In this document: one piece after another, positions 1 to 8,609 of the stretch | Layout of the letters: each line of letters opens with the position of its first letter | Position numbering within the stretch: the first letter of the stretch is position 1 | Assembly (NCBI GenBank): GCA_038329845.1 | Contig: JBBQNJ010000010.1 | Span: 15,428-79,427 of the forward strand | Direction of reading: 5' to 3' | DNA: 64,000 nt | From: JBBQNJ01 sp038329845 | GTDB taxonomy: Bacteria > Planctomycetota > Phycisphaerae > Tepidisphaerales > Tepidisphaeraceae | The notes under the pieces: generated by a model | What the model saw: the letters and a program-made list of their open reading frames with translations, nothing else | Databases searched by the model: none | Told to the model about the DNA's origin: nothing | Position numbers and translations under genes: made by a program

Positions 1-1
1 T

Positions 2-1039
2 ATGCAGGAACTGGCCAAGCCCGGGGCGATCATGCTCCAGTATGCCAACCCGATGGCCGCCAACTGCCTGGCGCTGGGCCGGACGACTCGCGTGCCGTTC
101 GTGGGACTATGCCATGGCGTGCAGACGACCCTCGACCTGATCGCCGGCTATTGCGGCATCGCCAACAAGAGCGAAATCATCTACACCTGCGGCGGAATCA
201 ATCACATGGACTGGTTCCTGCGGCTGGAGCATCGCGGGCGCGATCTTTATCCCGAGCTGCGGGAGAAATTCGAGCGGCCCGAATATTACAAGAATGAAAA
301 GGTCCGCGGCGAAGTTTTTCGCCAGTTCGGCTATTTCATGACCGAAAGCACCGGGCATCTCAGCGAGTATGTTCCGTGGTTCCGCAAGAATCGCGAGGCG
401 CTGGACCTCTATTGCGATGAGCCGGCGTTCGGCGGCGAATCCGGTGCGTACTACAAATGGGGCAAGACCATGGCCGAGAAATACGCCAAGGTTGATCCGC
501 TGCAATTCGAGTCCACCCGGGTCGATCGCCGCAGTGTCGAATACTGCTCGTGGATCATGGAAGCGGTGGCGACGGGCAAACCGTTCCGTTTCATGGGCAA
601 CGTCTACAACCGCGGGCTGATCGACAACCTTCCCGCCGACGCCTGCGTCGAGGTGCCGGCTTTCGCCGACGACACCGGCCTGCGACCCACCGGGATCGGA
701 GCATTGCCCCCTCAATGCGCCGCAGCGTGTATGAGCAATATCATCGTGCAGCAGTTGTGCGCCGAGGCCGCGATCAGCGGCGATCCGGAACACATCGTCC
801 ATGCCCTGGCACTTGATCCGCTCACCGCCGCGGTCTGCACGCTCAAGCAGATCCGCGACATGGCACACGAGATGCTCGAGGCCCAGCGCCACTGGCTTCC
901 CGAGTTCGCCGGCCACTCGATCCGCCCGACCCCCACGATCAGCATCCCCCCGAACGTCCGCTGCGTCGAGGTCCCCCTCGACCCGGCCCTGGCAATTCAC
1001 AAACGGTTCGGCGAACTCGTCTCACAAAAGGTGGATTGA
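2..1039 (+). CDS. Glycoside hydrolase family 4 (alpha-galactosidase/glucosidase type), 5' truncated by window edge
   Basis: This is the C-terminal 345 residues of a GH4 glycosidase. GH4 enzymes hydrolyse glycosides by an NAD- and divalent-metal-dependent redox mechanism in the cytoplasm. The visible part has the substrate/NAD segment with NPMA (about residue 17), the metal-ligand segment GLCHGVQ with its Cys and His (about residue 35) and the GGINHMDW His motif. A whole GH4 protein is roughly 450 residues, so about 110 residues, including the Rossmann GxGS loop, lie upstream of the window; the ATG at base 2 is internal. It ends with TGA, 156 nt before the tRNA-Lys. A second GH4 gene, on the other strand, begins its coding region 2.1 kb away and is clearly related, which suggests an old inverted duplication. 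The sugar specificity cannot be read from the sequence. Confidence 0.9.
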   Translation: MQELAKPGAIMLQYANPMAANCLALGRTTRVPFVGLCHGVQTTLDLIAGYCGIANKSEIIYTCGGINHMDWFLRLEHRGRDLYPELREKFERPEYYKNEKVRGEVFRQFGYFMTESTGHLSEYVPWFRKNREALDLYCDEPAFGGESGAYYKWGKTMAEKYAKVDPLQFESTRVDRRSVEYCSWIMEAVATGKPFRFMGNVYNRGLIDNLPADACVEVPAFADDTGLRPTGIGALPPQCAAACMSNIIVQQLCAEAAISGDPEHIVHALALDPLTAAVCTLKQIRDMAHEMLEAQRHWLPEFAGHSIRPTPTISIPPNVRCVEVPLDPALAIHKRFGELVSQKVD

Positions 1040-1195
1040 CCGTCTTGAACCTCTTTCGCATCGCGCTGGATGTGCCGCGTCGATTCGCTCGCAGGCAACC
1101 GCAGGTCCGCCAGCATGCCCGACAACCCAATCGCGCGGTTTTGCCCTTGACACCCCGGTACGCCCGCGTAAAGTTTCGGAGCCTCGAATAGTCAA

Positions 1196-1268
<73 letters not shown>

Positions 1269-1310
1269 TTCTGCAATTCGCTCGGAATGAGGCTTGCGAA
1301 CACACGTCGC

Positions 1311-1333
1311 AAGTCTCTATTTGTTAGAGACTT
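1311..1333. other. Perfect 9-bp hairpin downstream of tRNA-Lys
   Basis: AAGTCTCTA and TAGAGACTT form a perfect 9-bp stem around TTTGT, starting 43 nt after the tRNA. No U-tract follows on either strand, so a simple intrinsic terminator is not supported; it may be an RNA 3'-end signal. The rest of the 297-nt gap between the tRNA and the GH4 stop is GC-rich and shows no convincing gene. Confidence 0.4.
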
Positions 1334-1525
1334 ATAGAAATTGATTCGGGTCCGAAGCAGGTGCGGCGCGGCGGATGCGCGTTGATGGGGACACCTGATT
1401 ATGGGGTGGTCCGCCGCGGAAAGCGTCGTTGCACCCCGAGACTGGCGAACGCGCACGATCCCGAGCCTATCGAGGGGCGGATCCGTCGGCAACGGCGAGA
1501 AGCCGCCGGCGGTGGGGGGACGGCG

Positions 1526-1595
1526 GGCGGTCAGCGGGGTACCGGGGATCTTGCGCCGCGGGCGGTCAGCGGGATGCCGGGGATCTTGTGCCGCG
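1526..1595. repeat. Tandem 35-bp duplication over the GH4 stop codon
   Basis: Two adjacent 35-nt units (1526-1560 and 1561-1595) differ at three positions: ggcggtcagcggggtaccgg versus ggcggtcagcgggatgccgg in the first part, and cttgcg versus cttgtg in the second. The stop codon of the minus-strand GH4 gene (TCA on the plus strand, 1566-1568) lies in the second unit and its duplicate lies in the first. Confidence 0.8.
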
Positions 1596-3173
1596 GGCGA
1601 TCGTGGCGGCCTTGGTCATTTTTCCCTTGTCGGCGGCGTCGGCGTTGGCGCGGGCGGCGGCTTTGTCCTTGGCCATCTCCTTCACCGATTTGGTCTTCAA
1701 TCGCGCAGCGCCGCGGGTCTTGGACAGCTTGACCCGGGTGCCGGCGTTCGTCGCCGCCGCGAGGCGTTTTTTCGCCGCGGGGATCTCCGATTTGTATTGC
1801 GGCAGCCAGCGGGCCTGGGCGATGAGCATGTCGTCGGTGAGCTGCCAGACCTCTTCGGGATTGCAGACGGCGCCGGTGAGCGGGTCGTGCAGCATGGCCA
1901 GTTTGAGCAGGTCCACATCGCCGTGGACGGCGGCCTCGACGCCCATTTCCTGGACCCGTACGCTGGCGGCGCAGGTGGCGGCGCATCCCAGCGGCAGGGG
2001 GCCGACCACCGGCATGTTGATTCCGGTGCGATCGACGTAGCCGGGAATTTCGATGCAGCAGCCATCGGGCAGGTTCGGGATGTGCCCTCGGTTGATCACG
2101 TTGAAATGCCCGCGATAGACTCGCCCGGTTTCAAGTGCCTCGATGATGTATGAGCCGTGTTCCTCGCTGCGGTCGGCGGGGGTGATCTTCGGCGGGTCCT
2201 GCTTCATCCAGTTGGGGAAGTCGGTCTCGAACCAGTTGCGGCCCTCGGTGCAGACGCGCAGATATCCGCCGGTCTCGCCGTTGATCCACGATCCGAGGTC
2301 AATCCAGTCGTTGATCTCGTCGAGGCGCTTTCGATACCACGGTAGGTATTCGCTCAGATGCCCGTTGGATTCGGTCGAGTAGTAGCCAAACCGCTGAAGC
2401 ACATCCAGCCGGACTTTCTCGTTCTTGCGCATCTGTTCCTGGGCGATCATCATCTCGTACAGCTTGGGGATCACGTCGATCCCGCGCCAGGTCGCCTTGA
2501 CGCACCAGGTCTGATGGTTGATGCCTGAAAATACCACGTCCACTTCGCTGCGATGAAAGCGGTCGCGCCCGGGCGTGACATAATCGGCGGGAATCAGCTT
2601 CTGCTTTTTCGCCCATTGCTCGACGGCGCGGGCGATCTGCCAATGCGCGCCCTGCACGCCGTGGCACAGTCCGACCGTATTGACCTGTCCATACTTGTTG
2701 CACGCCCAGGTGTTCATCGCCATCGGGTTGGAATAGTTCAGCAGCAGCGCATCGGGTTTGGCGAGCTGGCGGATGTCCTTGCAGAACTCGAGCATCGCCG
2801 CGATGGTGCGCTGGGCGTACATGATCCCCCCGGCGCACAGGGTATCGCCGACGCATTGATCGATCCCATATTGCAGCGGGATGTCGATGTCGGTCTGGAA
2901 CGCGTCGAGCCCGCCCTGGCGGATGGTGCAGATCACATAGTCAGCGCCGTCGATGGCCTTGCGGCGGTCGGTGGTCGAGACGATCTTCGCCGGAAGGTTG
3001 TTGAACTCGATGTCGCGCCGGCAAAGCTGGGTGACCATGTCGAGGTTGCGCCCGGACAAGTCGGTGAACGCGAACGTGGTGTCGGTGAGTTCGCTGACGC
3101 CGAGAATGTCGCGCACGAGCCGCCGTGTGAATCCGATCGAACCGGCACCGATCATTGCGATGCGAATAGCCAT
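1566..3173 (-). CDS. Glycoside hydrolase family 4 (alpha-galactosidase-like) with basic C-terminal tail
   Basis: A 535-aa GH4 glycosidase, NAD- and Mn-dependent by family knowledge. The N-terminus MAIRIAMIGAGSIGF is the Rossmann GxGSxG loop. NYSNPMAMN, GLCHGVQGAH (metal-ligand Cys and His) and SGINHQTW follow at the family spacing. The start at 3173 is chosen because the Rossmann strand begins immediately after it and GGAG lies 11 nt upstream; the open frame extends further but without family similarity. The catalytic part ends near residue 460. The last ~70 residues are an Ala/Lys/Arg-rich tail resembling histone-H1-type basic tails, unusual for GH4 and perhaps nucleic-acid or polyanion binding. 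The stop codon lies in a 35-bp tandem duplication. Confidence 0.93.
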   Translation of the reverse strand: MAIRIAMIGAGSIGFTRRLVRDILGVSELTDTTFAFTDLSGRNLDMVTQLCRRDIEFNNLPAKIVSTTDRRKAIDGADYVICTIRQGGLDAFQTDIDIPLQYGIDQCVGDTLCAGGIMYAQRTIAAMLEFCKDIRQLAKPDALLLNYSNPMAMNTWACNKYGQVNTVGLCHGVQGAHWQIARAVEQWAKKQKLIPADYVTPGRDRFHRSEVDVVFSGINHQTWCVKATWRGIDVIPKLYEMMIAQEQMRKNEKVRLDVLQRFGYYSTESNGHLSEYLPWYRKRLDEINDWIDLGSWINGETGGYLRVCTEGRNWFETDFPNWMKQDPPKITPADRSEEHGSYIIEALETGRVYRGHFNVINRGHIPNLPDGCCIEIPGYVDRTGINMPVVGPLPLGCAATCAASVRVQEMGVEAAVHGDVDLLKLAMLHDPLTGAVCNPEEVWQLTDDMLIAQARWLPQYKSEIPAAKKRLAAATNAGTRVKLSKTRGAARLKTKSVKEMAKDKAAARANADAADKGKMTKAATIARGTRSPASR

Positions 3174-3292
3174 GGAAACGCTTGCTCCGTAGGGGGTTGA
3201 TCCGTCCGCGCTTGCACGTTCGCGGGACGATGTTGCCAGCCGGGATTGTCGGGCAAACCGTTCGACGAATCCAGCGCCGGCGGCGCCAGGGA

Positions 3293-3868
3293 TCACCAGG
3301 CGTTTTTTCGCGGCACGACGGCGGCGCTGAGGGTGAGCGTCTGCGAGCCGGTGGTTTCGCTGGACCTCACCGTATCGGCGCCGGCACCGACGGTGATCAG
3401 CACCGTCGCCCGACGCAACAGGTCCCAGCCTCCGCCGGTCTTGATCGAGCGCGGGCTGCGCATCGGCTCGAGCTTGATCTCGAAGCGCTCGACGCCCTCG
3501 AGCAGCACATGGGAACCGCCGGCGATGTCGGCGTAGAGCCGGTGGGTCGCGGGGTCATGGCGGTAGGTCACTTCCGCTCCGGCGGTGTCGATCATGCGGA
3601 TGCCGCTATCGGTGACGGTCTGGCCGGCGGCGAACGCGCTGGTGAGATTCAGCGGCGCGTGGGCGTCGGTGGCGCGGATTTCGCCGAGCATACGGTGCAA
3701 AGCCAGTCGTGCCCGCTGGAGGGTCGAGGCATGTTCCTGGTTGATGCGATAGGCGGTGAACGCCGCGTCGGTGGCGACGGCGACGGCCGTCAACAGCGTC
3801 GCGGAGATCGCCAGCGCCACCAGCATCTCGATCAGTGCGATCCCGCATCGTGCCCGGCGATTATTCAT
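3293..3868 (-). CDS. Pseudopilin, minor pilin-like (GspJ/PilW type)
   Basis: A 191-aa protein with a class III prepilin leader: a short basic N-terminus, then CGIALIEMLVALAIS, where Gly-Ile would be the prepilin peptidase site and the Glu five residues after the cleavage point is conserved, followed by a ~20-residue hydrophobic helix. The rest is a variable C-terminal domain expected outside the inner membrane. The start at 3868 is supported by an ATGA overlap (4 nt) with the stop of the upstream PilX-like gene, implying translational coupling. It is the third gene of a three-gene minus-strand operon (6729 to 3293). Minor pseudopilins of this kind prime assembly of type II secretion or type IV pilus filaments. 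Confidence 0.8.
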   Translation of the reverse strand: MNNRRARCGIALIEMLVALAISATLLTAVAVATDAAFTAYRINQEHASTLQRARLALHRMLGEIRATDAHAPLNLTSAFAAGQTVTDSGIRMIDTAGAEVTYRHDPATHRLYADIAGGSHVLLEGVERFEIKLEPMRSPRSIKTGGGWDLLRRATVLITVGAGADTVRSSETTGSQTLTLSAAVVPRKNAW

Positions 3869-6126
3869 GGGGCAATCCCTTCGCAATAGGAGCTGGGGTC
3901 GGGCAGAAGGTCGATAGCGACGTTGATCCCATCGGGCAGGGCGCGGGTCGGGTTGTAGCGGATGTTGAGCCGTCCCCAGCCGCCTTCGGGCATGGGACTG
4001 GAGGAGTCGGTGCTGGAGTCGGACGGCCCGAACCAGCCCTGGGTGGTGTTGCCGGCCCCGTCGCCGGTGATGATGATCGAGCCATCGACGCTACTGGTCC
4101 CGCGGATGTCGAGGTTGCCGGCCACGACCACCCCGATCAGCGTGCTGGGCGCTTTGGATGGATCGGTGAACGATCCCATCTCGATGTTCGTCTGCGGCGC
4201 GACGATCGTCGCCGTGGCGTCCTCCTGGTTGTCGAACAGCGTGGCACCGGTGAACTCCCATGAATTGGTGAAGTGGCTGTAGGCGGTGGGGACGTCCGAC
4301 GCCAGCGGACCGCGGATCAGGCAGTTATTGAATCGCAGGTTGTTGCCTTGCTCAAACCCGTAAGAAGTCGCCGACGTCAACGCAGTAGAGGAGCTGAAAT
4401 TCCCCACCTTCATCTTTTTCGACCAAGCCATCGCGTCGCTGGCGCTGGTGGTCGTCTGGCCGTTGCTCTTGGTGATGTTGGTCTCCATCTCGACGTAGGT
4501 CACACCTTCAAAGGTGCAGTTGTCGAACAGCGCGTTCAGACCCTTGGGGATGCGGACGTTCTTGAAGACCATGTTCTTGAAGACGGGCCGATCGTACGTC
4601 GCCTGATAGCTGGTTGATCCGTAGGGCGTGCGCTCCTGCGCGTTGGCTTGAGAGGCATCGGTCCCGGCCGCTCGCTTGTTGGCCGGCTGCGCGGCGTTGG
4701 CCGCGTCGAAATCGGATTTCAGATATGTGCGCCCCACGACGAGGTTGGTTTGACCCTTGCTCGTGATGGTGACTTTCTGAGTATCGCTCACCGACAGCAC
4801 CTTGTTCTCGACCGTGACGGTCGTCACGCCGCCAGACGAGTCGCTCGCGCCGTTTTCCGGGCCGGTCTTGGCGCGGAACCCCGAGGTATCGAAGTTGGTC
4901 GGCGACAGATCGAACAGTTCCAGGCTGGTGGCGCCGAACTTCACCGGCAGGTCCGAGCTCTGCTGCGGCTGGATCGGTCCACGCATCAGGTCGCCGATGG
5001 TCGTATCGCCTTGCTGCTCGAGCTGGCGTGCCCAGGCATCGGCGGTGGCAGCAAGAGAGATCTGACCGCGCACCTTGGTGTATCCATCGCGGTTGTCGAT
5101 CACGCCGTCCTGAAAGCCGAGGCGTGCCGGGTCGGCGTCCGATTCCGGCGCTCCCAGCGAGTCGATCGCCTTGAACAGATCGGCGTCATAGGACTGGCCC
5201 GTAGCGGGATTGATGAACTCGGCGGAGGTGATCCTCCCGTCTCCATCATGGTCGAACTGCTTCACGAACAGGTCATACTCGTCGATGAATCCATCGCCAT
5301 TGACATCGCTGAATCCGGCATTGAGCGCATCGGTGAATTCCACCGCATCATGCACGTTCAACCGGTTGTCGTAGCCGCGGTGATGGTCTTCGAGAAACGT
5401 ATTGAACTGATCGATCCGCGACGTCAGCGCCGCCGTGAGATGGCGAAAATCGCTGAGCATCAGTAGCGGCGGATACTTGTTAGGCGTCGCCATGCCGATC
5501 GGGCCTTCCACCAGCGTGTTGCGACCGATCTGGATCGGCACCTTGCCGACGATGGCGAACTTCACTTTCTTGTCGATGCGGATGTCCATGGCGACCGAGC
5601 GCATCGCGCCGCGGAAGCTGCCGGTACTGGAGAGGCGCAGGTAGCGGGCATTCAGCGGATCGCCGGCGTACAACGGGTGCGGGCGGAGCGACGCGATGAA
5701 TCGCCCGCCGTCGGATTCGACGGCAATCGACGCGGTGGTGAGCGTGGTTGCGTCGAAGGTGACGGGGCGCTCGGCGGCGGTCAACATCGATGCTAAGTCG
5801 CTCTGGATCGACGAGCGGATCGACGGCCAAAGACTCTCGGCCACCGCCGCGGTGATGCTTCCGATCGCCGTGCGCGGGCGGGCCATGCGGGTGAACCGCC
5901 AGCTCATCCAGCGCAGCCCCGACTCGGCCGCCGAGCGGGCCTTGGATACATCCGACAGATTCATCGCCGACTGCACATTGACCGTTGCCAGCGTGTACAT
6001 GGCCAGGGAAAGCGTTCCCAGCAAGACCAGGAACAGCATCGCCAGCACCGCCACCGCGCCGCACCGAGCCCGCACAGGGACGCCGAGCGGCTGATCGGAC
6101 GGACTTCGCGGTTGATGTCTCGCCAT
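3865..6126 (-). CDS. PilX-like membrane-anchored pilus assembly protein with EF-hand pair
   Basis: A 753-aa protein. A basic N-terminus is followed by one hydrophobic segment (about residues 20-45, AVAVLAMLFLVLLGTLSLAM) and an SKARSAAESGLRW stretch, the arrangement of the PilX N-terminal domain. Around residues 268-300 are two calcium-binding EF-hand-like loops, DVNGDGFIDEYD and DHDGDGRITSAE. The C-terminal half is rich in short beta-strand-like segments. The start at 6126 is chosen because GGAGG lies 7 nt upstream. It is the middle gene of the pseudopilin operon, 39 nt after the first gene and overlapping the third by 4 nt. Calcium binding by pilus components is known to modulate filament stability; applying that here is inference. 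Confidence 0.75.
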   Translation of the reverse strand: MARHQPRSPSDQPLGVPVRARCGAVAVLAMLFLVLLGTLSLAMYTLATVNVQSAMNLSDVSKARSAAESGLRWMSWRFTRMARPRTAIGSITAAVAESLWPSIRSSIQSDLASMLTAAERPVTFDATTLTTASIAVESDGGRFIASLRPHPLYAGDPLNARYLRLSSTGSFRGAMRSVAMDIRIDKKVKFAIVGKVPIQIGRNTLVEGPIGMATPNKYPPLLMLSDFRHLTAALTSRIDQFNTFLEDHHRGYDNRLNVHDAVEFTDALNAGFSDVNGDGFIDEYDLFVKQFDHDGDGRITSAEFINPATGQSYDADLFKAIDSLGAPESDADPARLGFQDGVIDNRDGYTKVRGQISLAATADAWARQLEQQGDTTIGDLMRGPIQPQQSSDLPVKFGATSLELFDLSPTNFDTSGFRAKTGPENGASDSSGGVTTVTVENKVLSVSDTQKVTITSKGQTNLVVGRTYLKSDFDAANAAQPANKRAAGTDASQANAQERTPYGSTSYQATYDRPVFKNMVFKNVRIPKGLNALFDNCTFEGVTYVEMETNITKSNGQTTTSASDAMAWSKKMKVGNFSSSTALTSATSYGFEQGNNLRFNNCLIRGPLASDVPTAYSHFTNSWEFTGATLFDNQEDATATIVAPQTNIEMGSFTDPSKAPSTLIGVVVAGNLDIRGTSSVDGSIIITGDGAGNTTQGWFGPSDSSTDSSSPMPEGGWGRLNIRYNPTRALPDGINVAIDLLPDPSSYCEGIAP

Positions 6127-6165
6127 GGCTATGCCTCCGGTGCCGATGCGAGTCGGCGTCATTGT

Positions 6166-6729
6166 CTAACGATCCACGCAGATCCAAGAACAGCGGTACA
6201 CCTCAATCGCCGGAATATCCGCCGTTCGCTGGTACAGGATTCTCACCCTCACGCGGGCAGCGCCGGTGTAAGTGGTCTTGGGAAGGTCCGGACTGGTTTC
6301 GTCGCTGTTGGAGCTGAGCTTGGCGGCATACACCGGCCAGACGCTTACAAGCTGCGTGTACTGGCCCATCGGCGCGATCACGGCACGGGAAGCGTCGATC
6401 GGCGGGTTGAACGAGCGGCCATCGAAGTCATCCACATCGTCGTAGGTGGCCAGGCCCTGGCCCGGCTCCGGTCCCCAGTACCGCCGGGCATAGGCCGGAT
6501 CGGAAAAGCTCAAGCCCGCCATCGTTTCCTGGACATTGCTCGCCAGCAGCATCGCGGTGGTCATGTCGGCCGCAGCGTGGTTCTGCTGGGTGCAGGTGGC
6601 CAGCAGGCGCATGATCCCCAACACCCCCGAGCCGACGATGATGATCGCCAGGGAGGCTTCGATCAGGGTAAAACCGCGCCGTGGTCCCGCAGCTTTCAGC
6701 CCGCTGAAAATGGGAGAAAACGTCCCCAT
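6166..6729 (-). CDS. Pseudopilin, minor pilin-like (GspI/PilV type)
   Basis: A 187-aa protein with the canonical prepilin signal RRGFTLIEASLAIIIVGSGV about 20 residues from the start; cleavage is expected after the Gly, and the fifth mature residue is Glu. The remainder contains aromatic- and Asp-rich loops and two C-terminal Cys residues. The start at 6729 gives a leader of normal length, although the Shine-Dalgarno match is weak; a longer open frame upstream is not similar to pilins. It is the first gene of the operon that continues with the PilX-like and GspJ-like genes, a typical minor-pseudopilin set. Confidence 0.78.
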   Translation of the reverse strand: MGTFSPIFSGLKAAGPRRGFTLIEASLAIIIVGSGVLGIMRLLATCTQQNHAAADMTTAMLLASNVQETMAGLSFSDPAYARRYWGPEPGQGLATYDDVDDFDGRSFNPPIDASRAVIAPMGQYTQLVSVWPVYAAKLSSNSDETSPDLPKTTYTGAARVRVRILYQRTADIPAIEVYRCSWICVDR

Positions 6730-6965
6730 CCCAGTTGATATCGGATACGTCCGGGTAAGCGTCAAACGACCCCGGCGCAGCGGGGGCGCAATTCGTCCCG
6801 ATACAGCCGTTACAACCGATTTAGATGGAAAATACGGGCGATCTTGCCAGGAAAATCCGAAAACCGTGGGGCAGTGAGGTACGGATCCGGAGTCCACGCC
6901 CATCCTTGCCGCCAGGCCAGGAAAAGCCGAACGCCGCAGGGCAGTGTGAGAGCGGCAACGAGCGC

Positions 6966-7862
6966 TCAGCTCCGCCGTCGCCGCGACCGCAGCAGGGGCA
7001 CTAGAATCATCCCGGCCAAACCGGCGCTGGCCGGCTCGGGGATCAGCGTCACGCGAATGTTGTCCAGCGTGAGATCGTGAGTCATGGCATCAAGTACGAA
7101 GAAGCTGACGGTATCAAAGGTGGTAAACGGGGTTGTGTCGGTCACAAGGTGTGTCGTGTTGGCACCCATTTGAGCCTGGATTTCCATTCCCACAGCGGTG
7201 CGGGTGAGCGTGAGCCGACCGGCGTAGGTCGTGCTGGCGGCAAACGCCGGGGCCGTGGTGTTGCTTCCGGAGAGGGTGGACCAATTGTTAGTTGAAGTGT
7301 AAAGCCCCGTGCCGCTGCCCGTACGTTCTCGTGTGTAGAAATTATTGCTCGAACTGCCGCTATTAACGGGCAACTGACCTTCGTAGCCCTTGTAGACCTT
7401 GAACGTGTTACCGCTGGACAACCCCGACTCATTCCTGCTGGCAAAATCCGTCGTCACGCGGCTGGAACTGGAATCGAACAAGGCGAAGCGAAACCCCCCG
7501 ACGGATGAAGAGAAAACTCCTCCCCTGACCGACACGTCAAAGGTCAGTTCCAGAGTCTGTCCGACTGCCACCGTCTGCGGAGAACCCGAGGGAGTAAAGT
7601 ACGTCCAGATCCCCGCGAAACTGTTTTCGGATGGGTTGGTGTGATCGAGTACCAGCTTTCCGGACGATGCATCTAATGAAGCGAATGCGTTCGTCTCGCG
7701 GTGGGCACCGTAGGTCCACTGTAGGCTATCGGGCGCATTCTGCGTTAGCCGCTCGTTATCGTTGAACTGCTCATTCACCAGCACGCTGGCCGATGCGAAC
7801 GAGCTTGCCGTGGCGATTCCGGCGAGGCAAAGAAGAACCCATTGCCGCATGTTCTCCACCAT
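6966..7862 (-). CDS. PEP-CTERM sorted secreted protein
   Basis: A 298-aa exported protein. The N-terminus MVENMRQWVLLCLAGIATAS is a signal peptide cleaved around ASA. The C-terminus IPEPASAGLAGMILVPLL followed by RSRRRRS is a PEP-CTERM tripartite tail (PEP motif, hydrophobic segment, Arg cluster), which is processed by exosortase. The middle is a Ser/Thr/Gly-rich beta-sandwich-like domain with no motif I recognise; the spacing of Trp and Gly would fit a lectin- or discoidin-like fold, but this is a guess. An alternative start at 7850 has GGAG closer upstream. It follows the minor-pilin operon on the same strand but is separated from it by about 240 nt. Confidence 0.75.
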   Translation of the reverse strand: MVENMRQWVLLCLAGIATASSFASASVLVNEQFNDNERLTQNAPDSLQWTYGAHRETNAFASLDASSGKLVLDHTNPSENSFAGIWTYFTPSGSPQTVAVGQTLELTFDVSVRGGVFSSSVGGFRFALFDSSSSRVTTDFASRNESGLSSGNTFKVYKGYEGQLPVNSGSSSNNFYTRERTGSGTGLYTSTNNWSTLSGSNTTAPAFAASTTYAGRLTLTRTAVGMEIQAQMGANTTHLVTDTTPFTTFDTVSFFVLDAMTHDLTLDNIRVTLIPEPASAGLAGMILVPLLRSRRRRS

Positions 7863-8147
7863 GCCATCGAATCTACCCCGTCGAGGTATGCCGGTCAAGG
7901 GAATTCCCCACCAATTTGGCCCTTGCGACTCCCTTAACCGCCTGATGGGCCACCAAACTTACGGCGAATGGACCCCCCGTGGTTCTTCCACTACACCGAC
8001 GCCTGAGCGACGCCATGTGCTACACCACCCCACCCTGGAGCCGTGCGGGGATCGTGTTCAGCTACGAAACCCAATGACGGCTTGCCCAAGCCGAACGCGA
8101 GATTGGCGCTTTGCGACTCGATACAACTGGGGATCGATGTCTCTTGC
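7863..8147. other. Gene-free stretch before the ars operon
   Basis: No reading frame here has plausible codon use or similarity. The stretch separates the minus-strand PEP-CTERM gene from the plus-strand arsenic operon and ends at the arsR promoter. I see no strong terminator or repeat in it. Confidence 0.5.
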
Positions 8148-8176
8148 TTGACCCGAACCTGTCTGGCTGCTATATT
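8148..8176 (+). promoter_or_regulatory. arsR promoter
   Basis: TTGACC (8148-8153), a 17-nt spacer and TATATT (8171-8176) form a near-consensus sigma-70 promoter. The expected transcription start is 6-8 nt later, only a few bases before the arsR ATG at 8188, so the mRNA would be leaderless or nearly so. Confidence 0.75.
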
Positions 8177-8190
8177 CGTTCAAGCGTATG
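8173..8190. promoter_or_regulatory. Candidate ArsR operator O1
   Basis: TATTCG-TTCAAG-CGTATG is an imperfect palindrome (4 of 6 pairs) with a 6-nt spacer. It overlaps the -10 box and the arsR start codon. The half-site CGTATG and the 6-nt spacing are the same as in the perfect palindrome at 8577-8594, which supports a shared repressor site. Confidence 0.55.
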
Positions 8191-8550
8191 CAGGTGAAGA
8201 CCAAGACATCTTCGGTTGACCTGATGTTCCGGGCGTTCTCGGATCGGACCCGCCTGCGGATTCTCCACATGCTGCGCGGCGGCGAGTTGTGCGTCTGCGA
8301 CCTCGTGACCGTCATCGATGCTCCCCAGCCGAAGATTTCCCGCCACTTGGCATATCTGCGTCGCACCGGGCTGGTCGTGGTCCGTAAGGACGGGCTGTGG
8401 AGCCACTACACACTCGCGCCTGCCCAGACCCGGTTTCACAAGAAGCTGTTGGAGTGCCTGGAGAACTGCTTCCTCGACGTGCCTGAGCTGGCCGCCGACG
8501 CCGAACTGCTCAAGAGGATCAAGCAGCGAAAGGAGTCGTGCTGCTCGTAG
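8188..8550 (+). CDS. arsR: ArsR-family arsenic-responsive repressor
   Basis: A 120-aa winged-helix repressor. ELCVCDL (about residues 31-37) is the classic ArsR arsenite-sensing segment, with two Cys at the start of the recognition region. QPKISRHLAYLRRTGLV is the DNA-recognition helix. The C-terminus ends in ESCCS, a possible extra thiol ligand. It is the first gene of the ars operon and should repress it until arsenite or antimonite binds. The promoter lies immediately upstream, with an operator-like palindrome over the start codon. The start at 8188 has no Shine-Dalgarno site, consistent with a leaderless transcript. The gene ends in a hairpin plus T-tract that could terminate or attenuate transcription before the rest of the operon. 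Confidence 0.95.
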   Translation: MQVKTKTSSVDLMFRAFSDRTRLRILHMLRGGELCVCDLVTVIDAPQPKISRHLAYLRRTGLVVVRKDGLWSHYTLAPAQTRFHKKLLECLENCFLDVPELAADAELLKRIKQRKESCCS

Positions 8551-8570
8551 AGGCAGTCTCTTTTTTTTTT
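8541..8570 (+). terminator. Hairpin and T-tract at the end of arsR
   Basis: CTGCTC-GTA-GAGGCAG can form a stem with one bulged G, followed by TCTC and ten T residues. It overlaps the arsR stop codon. The stem is short, so this may be a partial terminator that sets the ratio of ArsR to the downstream proteins. Confidence 0.5.
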
Positions 8571-8576
8571 CCTAAA

Positions 8577-8594
8577 CATACGCCTAGCCGTATG
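8577..8594. promoter_or_regulatory. Candidate ArsR operator O2
   Basis: A perfect palindrome, CATACG-CCTAGC-CGTATG, lies between arsR and the 76-aa gene. It shares half-site and spacer length with the site over the arsR start. It suggests a second ArsR-controlled promoter for the effector genes, though I see no strong -35/-10 pair here. Confidence 0.6.
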
Positions 8595-8609
8595 AATGAG
8601 GAGTAACTG

